Shown: positions 47,409 through 60,732, counted from the stretch's first letter. The stretch is DNA of 64,000 bases from Vibrio inusitatus (GCA_024346935.1 AP024878.1:2604001-2668000); one strand, 5' to 3'. Notes: a model not told the origin generated them from the sequence alone. Translations and numbers: made by a program.

Positions 47409-47475
47409 GTTGATATACCCAAGTGATATCGAACCAAGTTTACCTAAATCTAAGTGAACACTTGGTTATATTAAC
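47409..47475. repeat. 67-bp element with 17-bp imperfect terminal inverted repeats
   Basis: GTTGATATACCCAAGTG (47409-47425) and the complement of CACTTGGTTATATTAAC (47459-47475) match at 14 of 17 positions. An inner pair AACCAAGT/ACTTGGTT is also present. It fills most of the space between the peroxiredoxin and lpd-like genes and looks like a very small miniature inverted-repeat element or its remnant. Confidence 0.5.
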
Positions 47476-47499
47476 TAATACAGAATTTTAGAGGTTTCC

Positions 47500-48951
47500 A
47501 TGAAGAAATTAAACGTCGATGTAGCGGTAATTGGTGGCGGTACAGCAGGCCTTGGGGCTTATCGTGCTGCTAAAGCTCACACAGACTCAGTTGTGATGAT
47601 CGAAGGTGGCCCTTACGGCACTACCTGTGCACGAGTAGGCTGTATGCCTTCTAAGCTGCTGATTGCAGCGGCTGAGAGCGTACATCAGATTGAGAAAGCA
47701 CCACAATTTGGCGTACATCCGCAAGGCGATATCCATATTGATGGCAAGCAAGTCATGCAGCGCATCAAAAGTGAGCGCGACCGCTTTGTTGGGTTTGTAC
47801 TTGAAGGCGTGGATGAGATCCCAACAGAAGATAAAATTCGCGGCTACGCTCAATTTATTGATAACTCAACTCTCATTGTTGACGGTCATACACAAATCAA
47901 TGCTAAGCGTATTGTCATTGCAACCGGTTCAAGACCTGCTTATCCAGCCGCTTGGAATGAACTAGGCGACAAATTGGTTATCAATGATGATGTCTTTGAC
48001 TGGGATGATCTTCCTCAATCAGTGGCTGTATTTGGCCCAGGAGTGATTGGCCTAGAATTAGGTCAGGCTCTGCACCGCCTAGGCGTTGAGGTGAAGGTAT
48101 TTGGTGTGGGTGGACAAGTTGGCCCACTAACTGACCCGAAGGTAATGGCTTACGCGGATAAAACCTTTCAAGAAGAGTTCTATCTGGATGCTGATGTAAA
48201 AGTAGAGAGAATGATTCGCAATGAAGACAAAGTTGAGATCGACTTCATCAACCGCTCGGGTGAAACAGAACGCTTTGAAGTGGATTTCGTTTTGGCTGCT
48301 ACTGGCCGCCGCCCGAATGTTGATAAGTTAGGGCTAGAAAACACGCCTATTGAGTTGGATGCAAAAGGAGTACCGACTGCAGACCCATACACAATGCAAA
48401 CCTCGATAGAGAACATCTTTATCTCTGGAGATGCTAGCAACCAAATCCCTTTGCTTCACGAAGCTGCGGATCAAGGGCGTATTGCTGGCGATAATGCAGG
48501 ACGCTTCCCGGATATAAGAGCAGGCTTGCGTCGCTCAACCATATCAGCGGTATTTAGCGATCCACAAATTGCAATGGTAGGTGAGTCTTTCCGTCAAATT
48601 TCACAGCGTCTAGGCAACTGTGGCTGCTTTGAAACAGGAACTGTATCCTTTGAAGGCCAAGGTCGCTCTCGCGTGATGCTGCGCAACAAGGGCATCTTGA
48701 ATGTTTATGGTGAGCAAGGTACTGGACGTTTCTTAGGTGCTGAGATGATAGGACCAAATGCTGAACATTTAGCACACCTACTCGCTTGGGCACATCAAAA
48801 CAAAATGACCATCTCTCAGATGCTGGATATGCCCTTTTATCATCCAGTAATTGAAGAGGGTGTTCGAACTGCACTAAGAGACCTAAACGCTAAATTGCAT
48901 CTAGGCCCAGAGATGATCAAGCACTGCCTAGATTGTGGTCCTGGCTGTTAA
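47500..48951 (+). CDS. Dihydrolipoyl dehydrogenase-like flavoprotein with extra C-terminal cysteines
   Basis: The class I pyridine nucleotide-disulfide oxidoreductase has 483 residues. It has an FAD motif (VIGGGTAGLGA), the redox-active pair Cys43/Cys48 in TTCARVGCMPSK, an NAD(P) motif (FGPGVIGLELG), the second FAD motif FISGDA and the C-terminal HPVIEEG base. The tail ends HCLDCGPGC, with cysteines at 476, 479 and 483, which normal lipoamide dehydrogenases lack. No 2-oxo acid dehydrogenase genes are adjacent, so a thiol or peroxide-defence role with the neighbouring OxyR target is plausible but inferred. Confidence 0.88.
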   Translation: MKKLNVDVAVIGGGTAGLGAYRAAKAHTDSVVMIEGGPYGTTCARVGCMPSKLLIAAAESVHQIEKAPQFGVHPQGDIHIDGKQVMQRIKSERDRFVGFVLEGVDEIPTEDKIRGYAQFIDNSTLIVDGHTQINAKRIVIATGSRPAYPAAWNELGDKLVINDDVFDWDDLPQSVAVFGPGVIGLELGQALHRLGVEVKVFGVGGQVGPLTDPKVMAYADKTFQEEFYLDADVKVERMIRNEDKVEIDFINRSGETERFEVDFVLAATGRRPNVDKLGLENTPIELDAKGVPTADPYTMQTSIENIFISGDASNQIPLLHEAADQGRIAGDNAGRFPDIRAGLRRSTISAVFSDPQIAMVGESFRQISQRLGNCGCFETGTVSFEGQGRSRVMLRNKGILNVYGEQGTGRFLGAEMIGPNAEHLAHLLAWAHQNKMTISQMLDMPFYHPVIEEGVRTALRDLNAKLHLGPEMIKHCLDCGPGC

Positions 48952-48975
48952 TCATCTTTTTAAAATAACCGATCT

Positions 48976-49027
48976 AGCCTGTTGCCTTGTTTCTTTTTCG
49001 CAAGTGCTACAGGCTTGTTTATTTTTC
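48976..49027 (+). terminator. Probable terminator after the lpd-like gene
   Basis: AGCCTGT (48976-48982) and ACAGGCT (49009-49015) pair around a 26-nt loop that itself has a short TTG/CAA pairing. The T-rich tail TGTTTATTTTT follows. It overlaps the 3' end of ridA on the other strand. Confidence 0.5.
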
Positions 49028-49366
49028 AGCTGCAATCACTGATATTTCCACCAATAAAGCTTCTCTTGCCATATCAGCTGTCACACACGCTCTTGCAGGC
49101 GCATGCCCTTCTGGAACCCATGCATCCCATACTGTATTCATCTCTTGGAAATATTTCATGTCTTTCAGATAGAGAGTCGCAGAGAGCATGTGTTCTTTAT
49201 CACTACCAGCTTCTAACAATAGTACCTCAACTTTATCCAGCATGGTTTGTGTTTGCTGCGTAATGTCTTGAGTAGCATCAGCACATACCTGGCCACAAAG
49301 GTAAATCGTACCGTTATGCTTTACGATGCGGCTCATACGTTGTTTGGTTTGTTGGCGTTCAATCAT
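49019..49366 (-). CDS. RidA/YjgF/YoaB-family protein
   Basis: This 115-residue protein belongs to the Rid family of enamine/imine deaminases that remove reactive intermediates of PLP enzymes. It has the conserved YLCGQV, the arginine in HAPARACV and the C-terminal VEISVIAA. It resembles the YoaB subgroup more than canonical RidA, so the deaminase activity is likely but not certain. It is convergent with the lpd-like gene. Confidence 0.88.
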   Translation of the reverse strand: MIERQQTKQRMSRIVKHNGTIYLCGQVCADATQDITQQTQTMLDKVEVLLLEAGSDKEHMLSATLYLKDMKYFQEMNTVWDAWVPEGHAPARACVTADMAREALLVEISVIAAEK

Positions 49367-49473
49367 GAAGTGTTGTTCTCTTTAAAGCAAAGCATGCATT
49401 GTAGAGAAAATTCAGCTCGGAAAGATAGACATTTAACGTCAAAAAGAGGCGATTTGAGAAGTGATCGACATAG

Positions 49474-49511
49474 AAAACAAAAGGCCCCTAAACGATCATT
49501 GTTCAGGGGCC
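49474..49511 (-). terminator. Rho-independent terminator after argH
   Basis: On the minus strand GGCCCCT and AGGGGCC close a stem extended by GAAC/GTTT around AATGATC, followed by TTTTGTTTT. It lies about 100 bp after the argH stop codon, on the argCBGH side. Confidence 0.8.
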
Positions 49512-49609
49512 GTCTTAGAATCTGTCTAAGAAAAGCAGTGGTACAGTAATAGACCCTGCTCTTCCAATAGAGTTCCGCTTAATTTCAATTTTTCGTGCTT
49601 TGGCTTTGC

Positions 49610-51508
<1,899 letters not shown>

Positions 51509-51537
51509 CTAGTGCTTACTGTATTCTATTTTTGACG

Positions 51538-52752
51538 CTATTTCTTTAGTTCGTTAAGAGCGCGGATTCTGCTTGAAAGTGAATACAGACGGATAAAACC
51601 TTCCGCATGGCTTTGGTCGTACACTTCATCTTCGCCAAATGTAGCAAACTCTTCCGAGTAAAGGCTATTGTCAGAGCGCTTCTGAACGACAGTTGCCTGT
51701 CCTTTGTACAATTTGATAACCACTTCACCGTTAACATCTTGAGCTAGCTCTTCTGAAGCAGCAAGAATTGAACGACACAGTGGAGTAAACCAACGACCAT
51801 CGTACACTAGATGAGAGGCTTTAACGCCCAACTCTTCACGAAACTCAAAGGCTGCTTTATCAAGAACCAGTTGCTCTACCGCACGCAACGCTTCCATGAT
51901 GATAGTGCCACCCGGAGTTTCGTAGCAGCCACGAGACTTCATACCCACAAGACGGTTTTCTACAATATCAATACGACCAACACCATGCTTAACACCCTTC
52001 TCATTTAGATAAACAAGTGCGTTATATGGCGTCATTTTCTCGCCATCAATCTCAGTCACTTCACCTTTTTCAACTTTAACAGAAACTGTCTCTGATTCGT
52101 TTGGCGCTTGTTCTGGATCCACAGTCCATGCCCAGCAATCTTCGTTTGGTGCATTCCACGTATCTTCTAACACGCCGCCTTCTGTTGAGATATGCCATGC
52201 ATTGGCATCACGAGAGTAGATCTTAGTCAGCGATGCAGAACAAGGAATATTACGCTCAGCTAGGTAATCTAAGCACTCTTCACGGCTAACAAGATCCCAC
52301 TCACGCCAAGGAGCAATCACATGCAGATCGGGTGCCAGTGCAGCAAACGCGCCTTCAAAACGCACTTGGTCATTACCCTTACCCGTACAACCATGACACA
52401 GTGCATCAGCACCAACTTTACGCGCTACTTCTACTTGCGCCTTCGCAATGATAGGGCGAGCCATCGACGTACCTAGCAGATATTTACCTTCATAACATGC
52501 ACCTGTCTTAAGTGTTGGGTAGATGTAATCTGCAACCATTTCTTCTTTAAGATCAGCAATGTAGCAAGAGGATGCTCCTGATGCTTTAGCTTTCTCTTCA
52601 ATGCCTTGTAGCTCTTCTTCGCCCTGACCTACATCAGCAACAAATGCAACGACCTCACAGTCGTAGTTTTCTTTAAGCCAAGGAATGATCACTGATGTGT
52701 CCAAACCACCTGAATAGGCAACGACAACCTTATTTACGCTTACTTTGCTCAT
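51538..52752 (-). CDS. argG: Argininosuccinate synthase
   Basis: ArgG joins citrulline and aspartate using ATP. The 404-residue protein is the shorter bacterial form with the PP-loop [13 protein letters not shown] at residues 9-21 and the citrulline-binding [15 protein letters not shown]. coli has the longer type, so this type is a lineage character of vibrios. It lies between argB and argH. Confidence 0.97.
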   Translation of the reverse strand: MSKVSVNKVVVAYSGGLDTSVIIPWLKENYDCEVVAFVADVGQGEEELQGIEEKAKASGASSCYIADLKEEMVADYIYPTLKTGACYEGKYLLGTSMARPIIAKAQVEVARKVGADALCHGCTGKGNDQVRFEGAFAALAPDLHVIAPWREWDLVSREECLDYLAERNIPCSASLTKIYSRDANAWHISTEGGVLEDTWNAPNEDCWAWTVDPEQAPNESETVSVKVEKGEVTEIDGEKMTPYNALVYLNEKGVKHGVGRIDIVENRLVGMKSRGCYETPGGTIIMEALRAVEQLVLDKAAFEFREELGVKASHLVYDGRWFTPLCRSILAASEELAQDVNGEVVIKLYKGQATVVQKRSDNSLYSEEFATFGEDEVYDQSHAEGFIRLYSLSSRIRALNELKK

Positions 52753-52770
52753 AATAAATTCTCCGATAAG

Positions 52771-52798
52771 TAGGAAAGTTGTTATTGCAACATTCCTA
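52771..52798 (-). other. Stem-loop between argB and argG
   Basis: TAGGAA and GTTG pair with CAAC and TTCCTA around one A-A mismatch, with a 6-nt loop. No T tract follows. It may be a processing or stability site within the argCBGH mRNA. Confidence 0.4.
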
Positions 52799-52829
52799 GT
52801 AATTTCCGTTCACTAAATGTAAATGCCTG

Positions 52830-53612
52830 TTATTCAGGCTGAAAAAGGGTGCCAACGTTTTGCCCTGCAAACAGTTGGTCTAATTTTTCTGGGTATCGCC
52901 ACGAGGCTACTTGAATAGGTCGGCCCAAATCGCTTGCAGCTTGCAATGCAGCTTGAACCTTAACGATCATTCCATCGGTGATGACTTTCCCTTGAATCAA
53001 TGCATCAGCTTGCTCTTCATTGAGACTCTCTAGTAGGTGACCTTTGCCGTCGAGTACTCCGCTCACATCTGAAAGCAGAGCCAACTCGGCATCAAGAGCA
53101 CCGGCCACAGCAACTGCGGCTTGGTCTGCATTAACGTTCATCATTTGACCGTTATTTGTTAGACCAATAGAGCTGATGATTGGCAGTGTATTCGTCGCCA
53201 AAATAGCTTGCAATAGGCTTGAGTCTCCTGGAGTTGCATTACCTACCGCGCCAAGCTCAGGATCAAGTTGCTCAACTGTGCACAATCCACCATCAGCCAG
53301 ACACAAACCTATGGTTTTTAGGCCGGCTTTGATAGCCTCACCTTGCAACATTTTGTTGGCGGTACCGGCTAATGCACCCGTAATAAGAGGGATCTGCTCA
53401 ACAGGAGTGACACGCAATCCATCTTTCTTGGTAGAGGTTAATTGCAGGCTGTTTAGCAACTCATCCACTAAGTAACCGCCACCGTGTACGATCACAATTG
53501 AACGGTGAGATTGCTGCGATGCTTGCTCAATAGCCTTAAATAACTTCGATAGAGTCTCACTGCATTCTAGTGCTGCCCCGCCCAATTTAATCACTAGTGG
53601 TAATGTGCTCAT
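52830..53612 (-). CDS. argB: Acetylglutamate kinase
   Basis: ArgB phosphorylates N-acetylglutamate. The 260-residue protein starts [20 protein letters not shown]; an upstream in-frame codon adding six residues is unlikely. It has the glycine-rich [20 protein letters not shown] and [13 protein letters not shown] blocks. The short N-terminus without the extra helix points to the arginine-insensitive type. It starts 21 bp after the argC stop. Confidence 0.96.
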   Translation of the reverse strand: MSTLPLVIKLGGAALECSETLSKLFKAIEQASQQSHRSIVIVHGGGYLVDELLNSLQLTSTKKDGLRVTPVEQIPLITGALAGTANKMLQGEAIKAGLKTIGLCLADGGLCTVEQLDPELGAVGNATPGDSSLLQAILATNTLPIISSIGLTNNGQMMNVNADQAAVAVAGALDAELALLSDVSGVLDGKGHLLESLNEEQADALIQGKVITDGMIVKVQAALQAASDLGRPIQVASWRYPEKLDQLFAGQNVGTLFQPE

Positions 53613-53633
53613 AGCTAGTTCCTTTGCCATTGC

Positions 53634-54653
53634 TTAAAACAACGCCGTTGTTTCTGGGAATTGGTTACGGATATTCAAACACTGCATCGCTTGTGAAGAT
53701 GCACCCTTTAATAGGTTATCGATGGCCGAAACTACAATTAAGTGAGAGCCCTTAACGTTCCAGCCGATATCGCAAAATGGAGTGTTTTCTACATCCTGAA
53801 TCTTTGGCATTACTTGGTGTTTAAGCCTAACTAGTTGCGCATCGCCATAGGCTGCTTCAAACGCTTGCTCAACCTGCTCAGCCGATACACCCTCGGCCAA
53901 TTTGATGGTAATGGTCGCTAAGATGCCACGCTTAAAGTTACCTAGGTGTGGCGTAAAAATAACATCCTGACCTAAATGACTTGCGATCTCTGGTTGGTGG
54001 CGATGAGTAAATACGCCATACGCTTGCAAACTGACTTCACAAAAGCTGTTGGTTTGGCTCGCCTTGATGCCGGCACCTGATACACCACTAACTGCATTAA
54101 TGACTGGCCACTGATTAGTGTCTACCAACCCAGCTTCTAGCACCGGCTTGATAGCAAGCTGTGAAGCGGTCGGATAACAGCCCGCTACAGCAACAAGATC
54201 CGTTTTAGCAATCTGTGGTTTATTCCATTCTGCTAAGCCATACACTGCGTTATCAAGCTCGGCTAAGTGTTGATGTTCAAAACCATAATATTCTGGGTAG
54301 AATCCCTCAGCCTGAACTCTGTATGCTCCAGATAAATCAAACACCTGGCATCCTTGGGCTAAAAACAATGGCGCTAGGTCGTGACTCACTTGGTGAGCCG
54401 TAGCAAGGAAAACGACATCAACCGATTGAGCCACCGCTGCTACATCTTCTAAAGGCAACAATGGCATATCAATCTTGCTCAACAGTTTGCCATGTAACTG
54501 ACTAATGGGCTTATTTGCATCTAGGCTGTTGGCTGACACGTACAAACCTGATAGCGTGAGGCTAGGATGTTTAAACACCATATTTGCGAGTTCAGCGCCT
54601 GTATAACCGCTAGCTCCGATAATCGCTACTTTTAGTTGTTTTTCGTTACTCAT
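53634..54653 (-). CDS. argC: N-acetyl-gamma-glutamyl-phosphate reductase
   Basis: ArgC reduces N-acetylglutamyl phosphate with NADPH. The 339-residue protein starts [20 protein letters not shown]; the NADP motif [10 protein letters not shown] and the active-site cysteine in [17 protein letters not shown] are present. It heads the argCBGH operon, divergent from argE, with ArgR boxes in the gap. Confidence 0.97.
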   Translation of the reverse strand: MSNEKQLKVAIIGASGYTGAELANMVFKHPSLTLSGLYVSANSLDANKPISQLHGKLLSKIDMPLLPLEDVAAVAQSVDVVFLATAHQVSHDLAPLFLAQGCQVFDLSGAYRVQAEGFYPEYYGFEHQHLAELDNAVYGLAEWNKPQIAKTDLVAVAGCYPTASQLAIKPVLEAGLVDTNQWPVINAVSGVSGAGIKASQTNSFCEVSLQAYGVFTHRHQPEIASHLGQDVIFTPHLGNFKRGILATITIKLAEGVSAEQVEQAFEAAYGDAQLVRLKHQVMPKIQDVENTPFCDIGWNVKGSHLIVVSAIDNLLKGASSQAMQCLNIRNQFPETTALF

Positions 54654-54679
54654 CAACCGACTCTGCATTTTTGATTATA

Positions 54680-54718
54680 AATGTAATAAAAATTAGCTAT
54701 ATTGCTTTTTTATTCATT
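54680..54718. promoter_or_regulatory. Tandem ARG boxes between argC and argE
   Basis: Two 18-bp boxes with the standard 3-bp spacer are visible: 54680-54697 (AATGTAATAAAAATTAGC) and 54701-54718, which reads AATGAATAAAAAAGCAAT on the minus strand and matches the ArgR consensus strongly. They lie between the divergent argC and argE starts, so one ArgR hexamer could repress both directions. Confidence 0.75.
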
Positions 54719-54784
54719 TTTTGTGACTTAGTATGTGTTTTAACCTTTCGTTAGTTATCTGTCAATAGTGGATACAAAGATAAT

Positions 54785-55948
54785 ATGCCAATACCTAAAT
54801 TTGTTGATATTTACCAAGGCTTGATAAGCACCTCTTCCATTAGCTCAACCGACCTAAAATGGGATGAAGGTAACGCTCAAGTTATCGCTAAACTGGCCAC
54901 CTGGTTTGAAGACCTAGGCTTTACCGTCACCACTGAAGAAGTGGAACCCGGTAAGGTGAACCTTATGGCTCAGTTGGGTAGCGGTGAGGGCGGGCTTCTT
55001 TTGGCAGGACACACCGATACCGTCCCTTTTGATGAAGGACGTTGGAATTTTGACCCACATCAACTGACGTTGGCGGACAACCGCTACTACGGTCTAGGTA
55101 CTGCTGATATGAAAGGCTTCTTTGCTTTCATTCTTGATGCAGTAAAGCAGATGAAAGACAATGACACAGATTGGAGCTCGCAAACTAAGCCCCTATATAT
55201 CCTTGCAACTTGTGATGAAGAGACCACCATGCTTGGGGCAAGGCATTTCACCAAAGAAGCGCCATTTAAGCCAGACTACTGCATCATTGGCGAACCCACT
55301 AGCTTAGTACCTGTGCGTGGCCACAAAGGTCATATTGCTAACTCTATACGTATCACAGGTAAATCAGGGCACTCCTCTGACCCTGCTTTAGGTATCAATG
55401 CAATTGAGATTATGCATGAGGTGATGTATTTACTAATGCAATTGAAGCAGAGACTGGTTAAGGATTACCATCATCCCGGCTTTGCTATACCAAACCCTAC
55501 ACTTAATCTCGGGCACATTCATGGTGGTGACAGTGCTAACCGTATCTGTGGTTGCTGTGAGTTGCATTATGACCTTAGACCGTTACCTGGTTTAAGCCTT
55601 GAGAGCCTAGATCAACTTCTCCAAGAATATCTACAACCTATTATGCAAAAATGGCCTGGTCGTATAGACATCACACCTCTGCATGAGGCAATACCTGGTT
55701 ATGAGTGTCAGGCTGAACATCATTTTGTTTATGAGATGCAGGACATTTGCGAAACAGAGTCACAAACCGTCAACTACTGTACAGAGGCACCGTTTTTACA
55801 GGAACTATGTCCGACGCTAGTCATGGGACCTGGCTCTATCGAGCAAGCACACCAACCGGATGAGTATCTGAGCTTAGACTTCATCGATCCAACGATTGCA
55901 ATACTCAAGAAATCTATAAACCAGTACTGTTTTTCAGGTAAACAGTAA
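54785..55948 (+). CDS. argE: Acetylornithine deacetylase
   Basis: ArgE releases acetate and ornithine from N-acetylornithine. The 387-residue M20-family metalloenzyme has the metal-binding [21 protein letters not shown] and [10 protein letters not shown] (catalytic Glu) motifs, plus [15 protein letters not shown] of the dimerisation domain. Its presence means acetate is removed hydrolytically, not recycled, consistent with the GNAT tail of ArgH. It is divergent from argC. Confidence 0.96.
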   Translation: MPIPKFVDIYQGLISTSSISSTDLKWDEGNAQVIAKLATWFEDLGFTVTTEEVEPGKVNLMAQLGSGEGGLLLAGHTDTVPFDEGRWNFDPHQLTLADNRYYGLGTADMKGFFAFILDAVKQMKDNDTDWSSQTKPLYILATCDEETTMLGARHFTKEAPFKPDYCIIGEPTSLVPVRGHKGHIANSIRITGKSGHSSDPALGINAIEIMHEVMYLLMQLKQRLVKDYHHPGFAIPNPTLNLGHIHGGDSANRICGCCELHYDLRPLPGLSLESLDQLLQEYLQPIMQKWPGRIDITPLHEAIPGYECQAEHHFVYEMQDICETESQTVNYCTEAPFLQELCPTLVMGPGSIEQAHQPDEYLSLDFIDPTIAILKKSINQYCFSGKQ

Positions 55949-55983
55949 TAATTAATGAAATAAAATTTCAACACTAAGTTTAC

Positions 55984-56028
55984 AAAAACCAGCAGTTATG
56001 ATTGAAATCAATTTCAATGCTGGTTTTT
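55984..56028 (+). terminator. Terminator after argE with an internal palindrome
   Basis: AACCAGCA and TGCTGGTT close a stem flanked by A and T runs, and inside it ATTGAAAT and ATTTCAAT form a perfect 8-bp inner hairpin with a 2-nt loop (56001-56018). The five T residues end the structure. Confidence 0.8.
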
Positions 56029-56128
56029 CAAACAATTTTGTTCAAAGTTTGACTCTTGCCCCTTTTCTTGGATAGATTGGATCCCAACTCAAGGAACGGT
56101 ATGTAATTTATTTACGAGGCTCAATGTA

Positions 56129-58759
56129 ATGAACAAGAAATATTCTGCACTCACAAGTAACGTTAAGATGCTTGGTAATCTACTTGGCAGAACCATCAAA
56201 GATGCCCACGGAGAAGACATTCTCAACAAAGTTGAGACCCTTCGTAAACTGTCAAAATCAGCTCGCAGTGGCAACCAAGAAGATCGACAAGCTTTAATTA
56301 ATGAGATTGAAAACCTACCGGATGACCAGTTCATTCCTGTAGCTCGCGCATTTAACCAGTTTTTGAATCTAACTAACATCGCCGATCAGTACCACACTAT
56401 TTCTCGTCATTGCGAAGAGCAGGTTTGCGAACCCGATGTCATTCAAACCCTTTTCAGCAAGCTACATTCTAAAGATATTTCAAAAGCTGAAGCTTCAGAC
56501 GCAATCAACAACCTCAACATAGAATTGGTATTGACCGCTCATCCAACAGAGGTAACGCGTCGTACCATGATCAACAAGCTTCTCAAGATAAACGACTGTT
56601 TATCTAAGCTAGAGCTTAGCGATATTGGCCACTCTGAACGCGTTAAGACAGAGCGTCGCCTAGAGCAACTTATTGCACAGAGCTGGCATTCTGACGTTAT
56701 TCGCCAGCAACGCCCTACACCTCTTGATGAGGCTAAATGGGGCTTTGCAGTAGTAGAAAACTCTCTATGGGAAGCGATACCAGACTTCTTGCGTGACTTG
56801 GACGACCGCGTTTCTACACATCTAGATGAGCGCTTACCTATAGATGCTCGCCCAGTACACTTTTCATCGTGGATGGGTGGTGACCGAGATGGTAACCCAT
56901 TTGTCACTCACAACATCACTCAAGAAGTATTGTGGTTATCTCGCTGGAAGGCAGCCGATCTTTATCATGCTGACATTGAAGAGCTGATCACTGAGCTTTC
57001 AATGACTAAGTGCAATGATGCCGTACGTGAACTTGCTGGTGACAGCCATGAACCGTACCGAGCGATCCTTAAAGAGCTTCGTACTCTTTTAAACAACACT
57101 CAACAGGTTATCGACGCTAAGGTATTAGGTACCAATGTACCTAACCTACCGATTCTAGAAAGCACCGATCAACTCTGGGATCCTCTACACACCATCTATA
57201 CCTCTTTGCATGAGTGTGGCATGGGTGTAATTGCAGAAGGTTCACTCCTTGATACTCTGCGCCGCATCAAGTGTTTCGGTGTACATCTAGTTCGTTTGGA
57301 TATTCGTCAAGAAAGTACTCGCCACTCAGATGCACTATCTGAAGTAACTCGCTTCCTTGGTCTAGGTGATTACGATCAATGGAGTGAGCAAGACAAAGTT
57401 GCATTCTTGGTTAAAGAGCTAAGCTCGAACCGTCCTCTTATCCCGCACAACTGGGAGCCTTCAGCAGAAGTAAAAGAGGTAATAGACACCTGTAAGACCA
57501 TTGCTGAGCACCCGATTGAAGCCTTTGGCGCATATGTTATCTCAATGGCACGTACTGCTTCCGATGTACTAGCTGTTCATCTACTGCTTCGCGAGGCAGG
57601 CTGCAAGTTCCGCCTAGGCGTTTGTCCTTTGTTTGAAACGCTGGATGACTTGAATAACTCAGAAGCAGTCATGCAGCAGCTGTTCAATATCGACTGGTAC
57701 CGCGGATTTATCCAAGGTGAGCAGATGGTTATGATTGGTTACTCTGACTCAGCAAAAGATGCAGGCGTTATGTCTGCTGGCTGGGCTCAATATGATGCTA
57801 TGGACAAGCTAGTTAAGGTTTGTGAAGCGCAAAATATCGACCTAACTTTGTTCCACGGTCGTGGTGGTACTATTGGTCGTGGCGGTGCTCCAGCGCACGC
57901 TGCACTGCTTTCTCAGCCACCAAAGAGCCTACAGGGTGGCCTACGTGTAACGGAGCAAGGCGAGATGATTCGCTTTAAGCTCGGCCTTCCTCAGGTAGCA
58001 GTAAACAGCCTGAACTTATACGCAAGTGCGATTCTAGAAGCGAACCTGCTTCCACCACCAGAGCCTAAGAAAGATTGGCGTGACCTAATGGAAGTGCTAT
58101 CACAAGTGTCTTGTGAAGCCTATCGTGGTGTTGTTCGTGGCGAACCTGACTTTGTTCCTTACTTCCGCGCGGCAACACCAGAGCTTGAGCTGGGTAAACT
58201 GCCTCTAGGTTCTCGTCCGTCGAAGCGTAACCCTAATGGTGGTGTTGAAAGCTTGCGTGCCATTCCATGGATCTTCTCATGGAGCCAAAACCGCCTAGTT
58301 CTTCCTGCGTGGCTAGGTGCAGGTGAAGCCATTCAGTACTCTATCGACGAGGGTCATCTTGAACTACTCGAAGAAATGTGTCGTGAGTGGCCGTTCTTCT
58401 CTACACGCCTAGGTATGTTAGAAATGGTGTACTACAAGTGCAGCATGGATATCTCAAAGCTTTATGATGAGAAACTGACAGACCCTTCTCTATGGCGTTT
58501 AGGTGAGAGCCTACGTACACAATTGCAAAAAGATATCCAAGCGGTGCTAAAGGTTGAGAATAACGAGAACCTAATGCAAAGCGACCCATGGGGTCTTGAG
58601 TCAATTCGTCTGCGCAACATCTACGTTGATCCATTGAACATGCTTCAAGTAGAGCTTCTTAAGCGCACAAGGAAAACGGAAGAAAATAATCCTGATCTAG
58701 AAGAAGCACTTATGATCACAATTGCAGGTATTGCCGCTGGTATGCGCAACACAGGGTAA
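56129..58759 (+). CDS. ppc: Phosphoenolpyruvate carboxylase
   Basis: Ppc makes oxaloacetate from PEP and bicarbonate. The 876-residue protein starts [20 protein letters not shown] and has the catalytic histidine in [12 protein letters not shown], the [14 protein letters not shown] motif, the flexible loop [14 protein letters not shown] and the C-terminal QGEMIRFK and MRNTG end. Length and sequence are close to E. coli Ppc. It is monocistronic. Confidence 0.98.
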   Translation: MNKKYSALTSNVKMLGNLLGRTIKDAHGEDILNKVETLRKLSKSARSGNQEDRQALINEIENLPDDQFIPVARAFNQFLNLTNIADQYHTISRHCEEQVCEPDVIQTLFSKLHSKDISKAEASDAINNLNIELVLTAHPTEVTRRTMINKLLKINDCLSKLELSDIGHSERVKTERRLEQLIAQSWHSDVIRQQRPTPLDEAKWGFAVVENSLWEAIPDFLRDLDDRVSTHLDERLPIDARPVHFSSWMGGDRDGNPFVTHNITQEVLWLSRWKAADLYHADIEELITELSMTKCNDAVRELAGDSHEPYRAILKELRTLLNNTQQVIDAKVLGTNVPNLPILESTDQLWDPLHTIYTSLHECGMGVIAEGSLLDTLRRIKCFGVHLVRLDIRQESTRHSDALSEVTRFLGLGDYDQWSEQDKVAFLVKELSSNRPLIPHNWEPSAEVKEVIDTCKTIAEHPIEAFGAYVISMARTASDVLAVHLLLREAGCKFRLGVCPLFETLDDLNNSEAVMQQLFNIDWYRGFIQGEQMVMIGYSDSAKDAGVMSAGWAQYDAMDKLVKVCEAQNIDLTLFHGRGGTIGRGGAPAHAALLSQPPKSLQGGLRVTEQGEMIRFKLGLPQVAVNSLNLYASAILEANLLPPPEPKKDWRDLMEVLSQVSCEAYRGVVRGEPDFVPYFRAATPELELGKLPLGSRPSKRNPNGGVESLRAIPWIFSWSQNRLVLPAWLGAGEAIQYSIDEGHLELLEEMCREWPFFSTRLGMLEMVYYKCSMDISKLYDEKLTDPSLWRLGESLRTQLQKDIQAVLKVENNENLMQSDPWGLESIRLRNIYVDPLNMLQVELLKRTRKTEENNPDLEEALMITIAGIAAGMRNTG

Positions 58760-58790
58760 TTATTTAGCTACACAATGTGACCGATATCTA

Positions 58791-58822
58791 AGCCCTAACT
58801 CTTTTGAGTTGGGGCTTTTTTT
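58791..58822 (+). terminator. Rho-independent terminator after ppc
   Basis: AGCCCTAACTC and GAGTTGGGGCT form an 11-bp stem with one T-G pair, a short loop, and seven T residues. Confidence 0.9.
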
Positions 58823-59143
58823 CGCCTTTATGACTCAGTTAGCAATATGATACTAGAAGCCGTAAACATGTTTTTGTAATACTTATTTTGCGTTAATCTA
58901 ACGTTATAAAATCATAGTAAACTGTTAGCTTATAGATAGGGCATCTTAGGTTTCACTAACAAATCAGAGACACAATATTCCCTGTCTATTAAACATAATA
59001 AAATCAATTTTCTCAGGTGAGAATGGCTTAAAAGGTAATACATGCACTCAAGGAAATCTTGAGTAGCTCGCGCTCTTCAATTAAGACCAAATTAGAGTCA
59101 GAACTGTGCGTTGTTTTTTATATGCAGTATATGGAAGAAAAAC
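58823..59143 (+). promoter_or_regulatory. Long 5' region of aphA with two Qrr-like pairing sites
   Basis: No gene is visible in this 321-bp stretch. TTCACTAACAA (58952-58962) is complementary to the TTGTTAGTGAA core of Vibrio Qrr RNAs as I recall it. GGCTTAAAAGGT (59025-59036) resembles the complement of the Qrr 5' segment (TGACCCTTCTTAAGCC). A 6-bp hairpin CTCAAG/CTTGAG follows at 59047-59063. In V. harveyi, Qrr pairing activates aphA translation. The promoter is not assigned. Confidence 0.45.
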
Positions 59144-59674
59144 ATGTCATTACCACACGTTATATTGACCGTACTAAGCACACGAAATGCTACCGGTTAC
59201 GACATTACAAAAGAGTTTTCTTATAGCATTGGCTATTTCTGGAAAGCAAGCCACCAGCAAGTTTATCGTGAGCTAAACAAGTTGGCTGCAAATGAGTTAG
59301 TGACTTGTGAGTTGCAACCTCAATCAGGAAAGCCAGATAAAAAGATTTACTCCATCACAGAGCGCGGCCGTGAGGCACTAGCGAAGTGGTTTGATCAACC
59401 AATCTCACATCCAACGGTGCGAGATGAATTTGCAGCTAAACTTTACGCTTGTGAAGTTCAACCTGCGGAAGGTTTTTCAGACCAGCTGCAACACGCACTA
59501 AACGACTCTCGTAAACTGGTTCAGTTTTACAAAGAGATCGAGGGTACTCATTACTCCGATACTCGCCTACTGAATCAAAAAGAAAAGATTGAGCGCCTAA
59601 CATTGCGTCGCAATCTTCTTACTCGCGAAGCGTGGAATGAATGGGCAGAAGAAGTGCTAGGCGAGATAGCTTAG
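59144..59674 (+). CDS. aphA: AphA, PadR-family master regulator of low-cell-density behaviour
   Basis: AphA controls virulence and quorum sensing in vibrios at low cell density, opposite to HapR/LuxR. I start it at MSLPHVILTVLSTRNATGYD, giving 176 residues (V. cholerae 179); an upstream in-frame ATG adds 11 unconserved residues. The PadR winged helix (ITKEFSYSIGYFWKASHQQV, KPDKKIYSITERG) is intact, followed by the C-terminal dimerisation helices. Its place after ppc matches V. cholerae. It has a long leader. Confidence 0.95.
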   Translation: MSLPHVILTVLSTRNATGYDITKEFSYSIGYFWKASHQQVYRELNKLAANELVTCELQPQSGKPDKKIYSITERGREALAKWFDQPISHPTVRDEFAAKLYACEVQPAEGFSDQLQHALNDSRKLVQFYKEIEGTHYSDTRLLNQKEKIERLTLRRNLLTREAWNEWAEEVLGEIA

Positions 59675-59684
59675 CTGATATACA

Positions 59685-59717
59685 AAAGGACCTAGCACTT
59701 TATGCACTAGGTCCTTT
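59685..59717. terminator. Bidirectional terminator between aphA and metF
   Basis: AAAGGACCTAG (59685-59695) and its complement (59707-59717) form a perfect 11-bp stem with an 11-nt loop. T-rich sequence follows on the right, and the complement of the left flank is less T-rich. It lies between the convergent aphA and metF genes. Confidence 0.88.
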
Positions 59718-59738
59718 GTTTTATCTAATTTCTAAAGT

Positions 59739-60703
<965 letters not shown>

Positions 60704-60709
<6 letters not shown>

Positions 60710-60732
60710 TAAATTTATGAGAGGGATGTCAA
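60704..60732 (-). promoter_or_regulatory. metF promoter
   Basis: On the minus strand a perfect TTGACA (60727-60732) and CATTAT (60704-60709) are separated by 17 bp. The -10 and the start region are covered by the MetJ boxes, so repression by steric hindrance is expected. Confidence 0.75.

Noticed and set aside
56001..56018. Perfect ATTGAAAT/ATTTCAAT palindrome as an operator
   Set aside because: It lies inside the argE terminator stem, where it is best explained as the inner hairpin.
59042..59062. Tiny upstream reading frame in the aphA leader (ATG to TGA, six codons)
   Set aside because: No ribosome-binding site, and it overlaps a hairpin; nothing supports translation.
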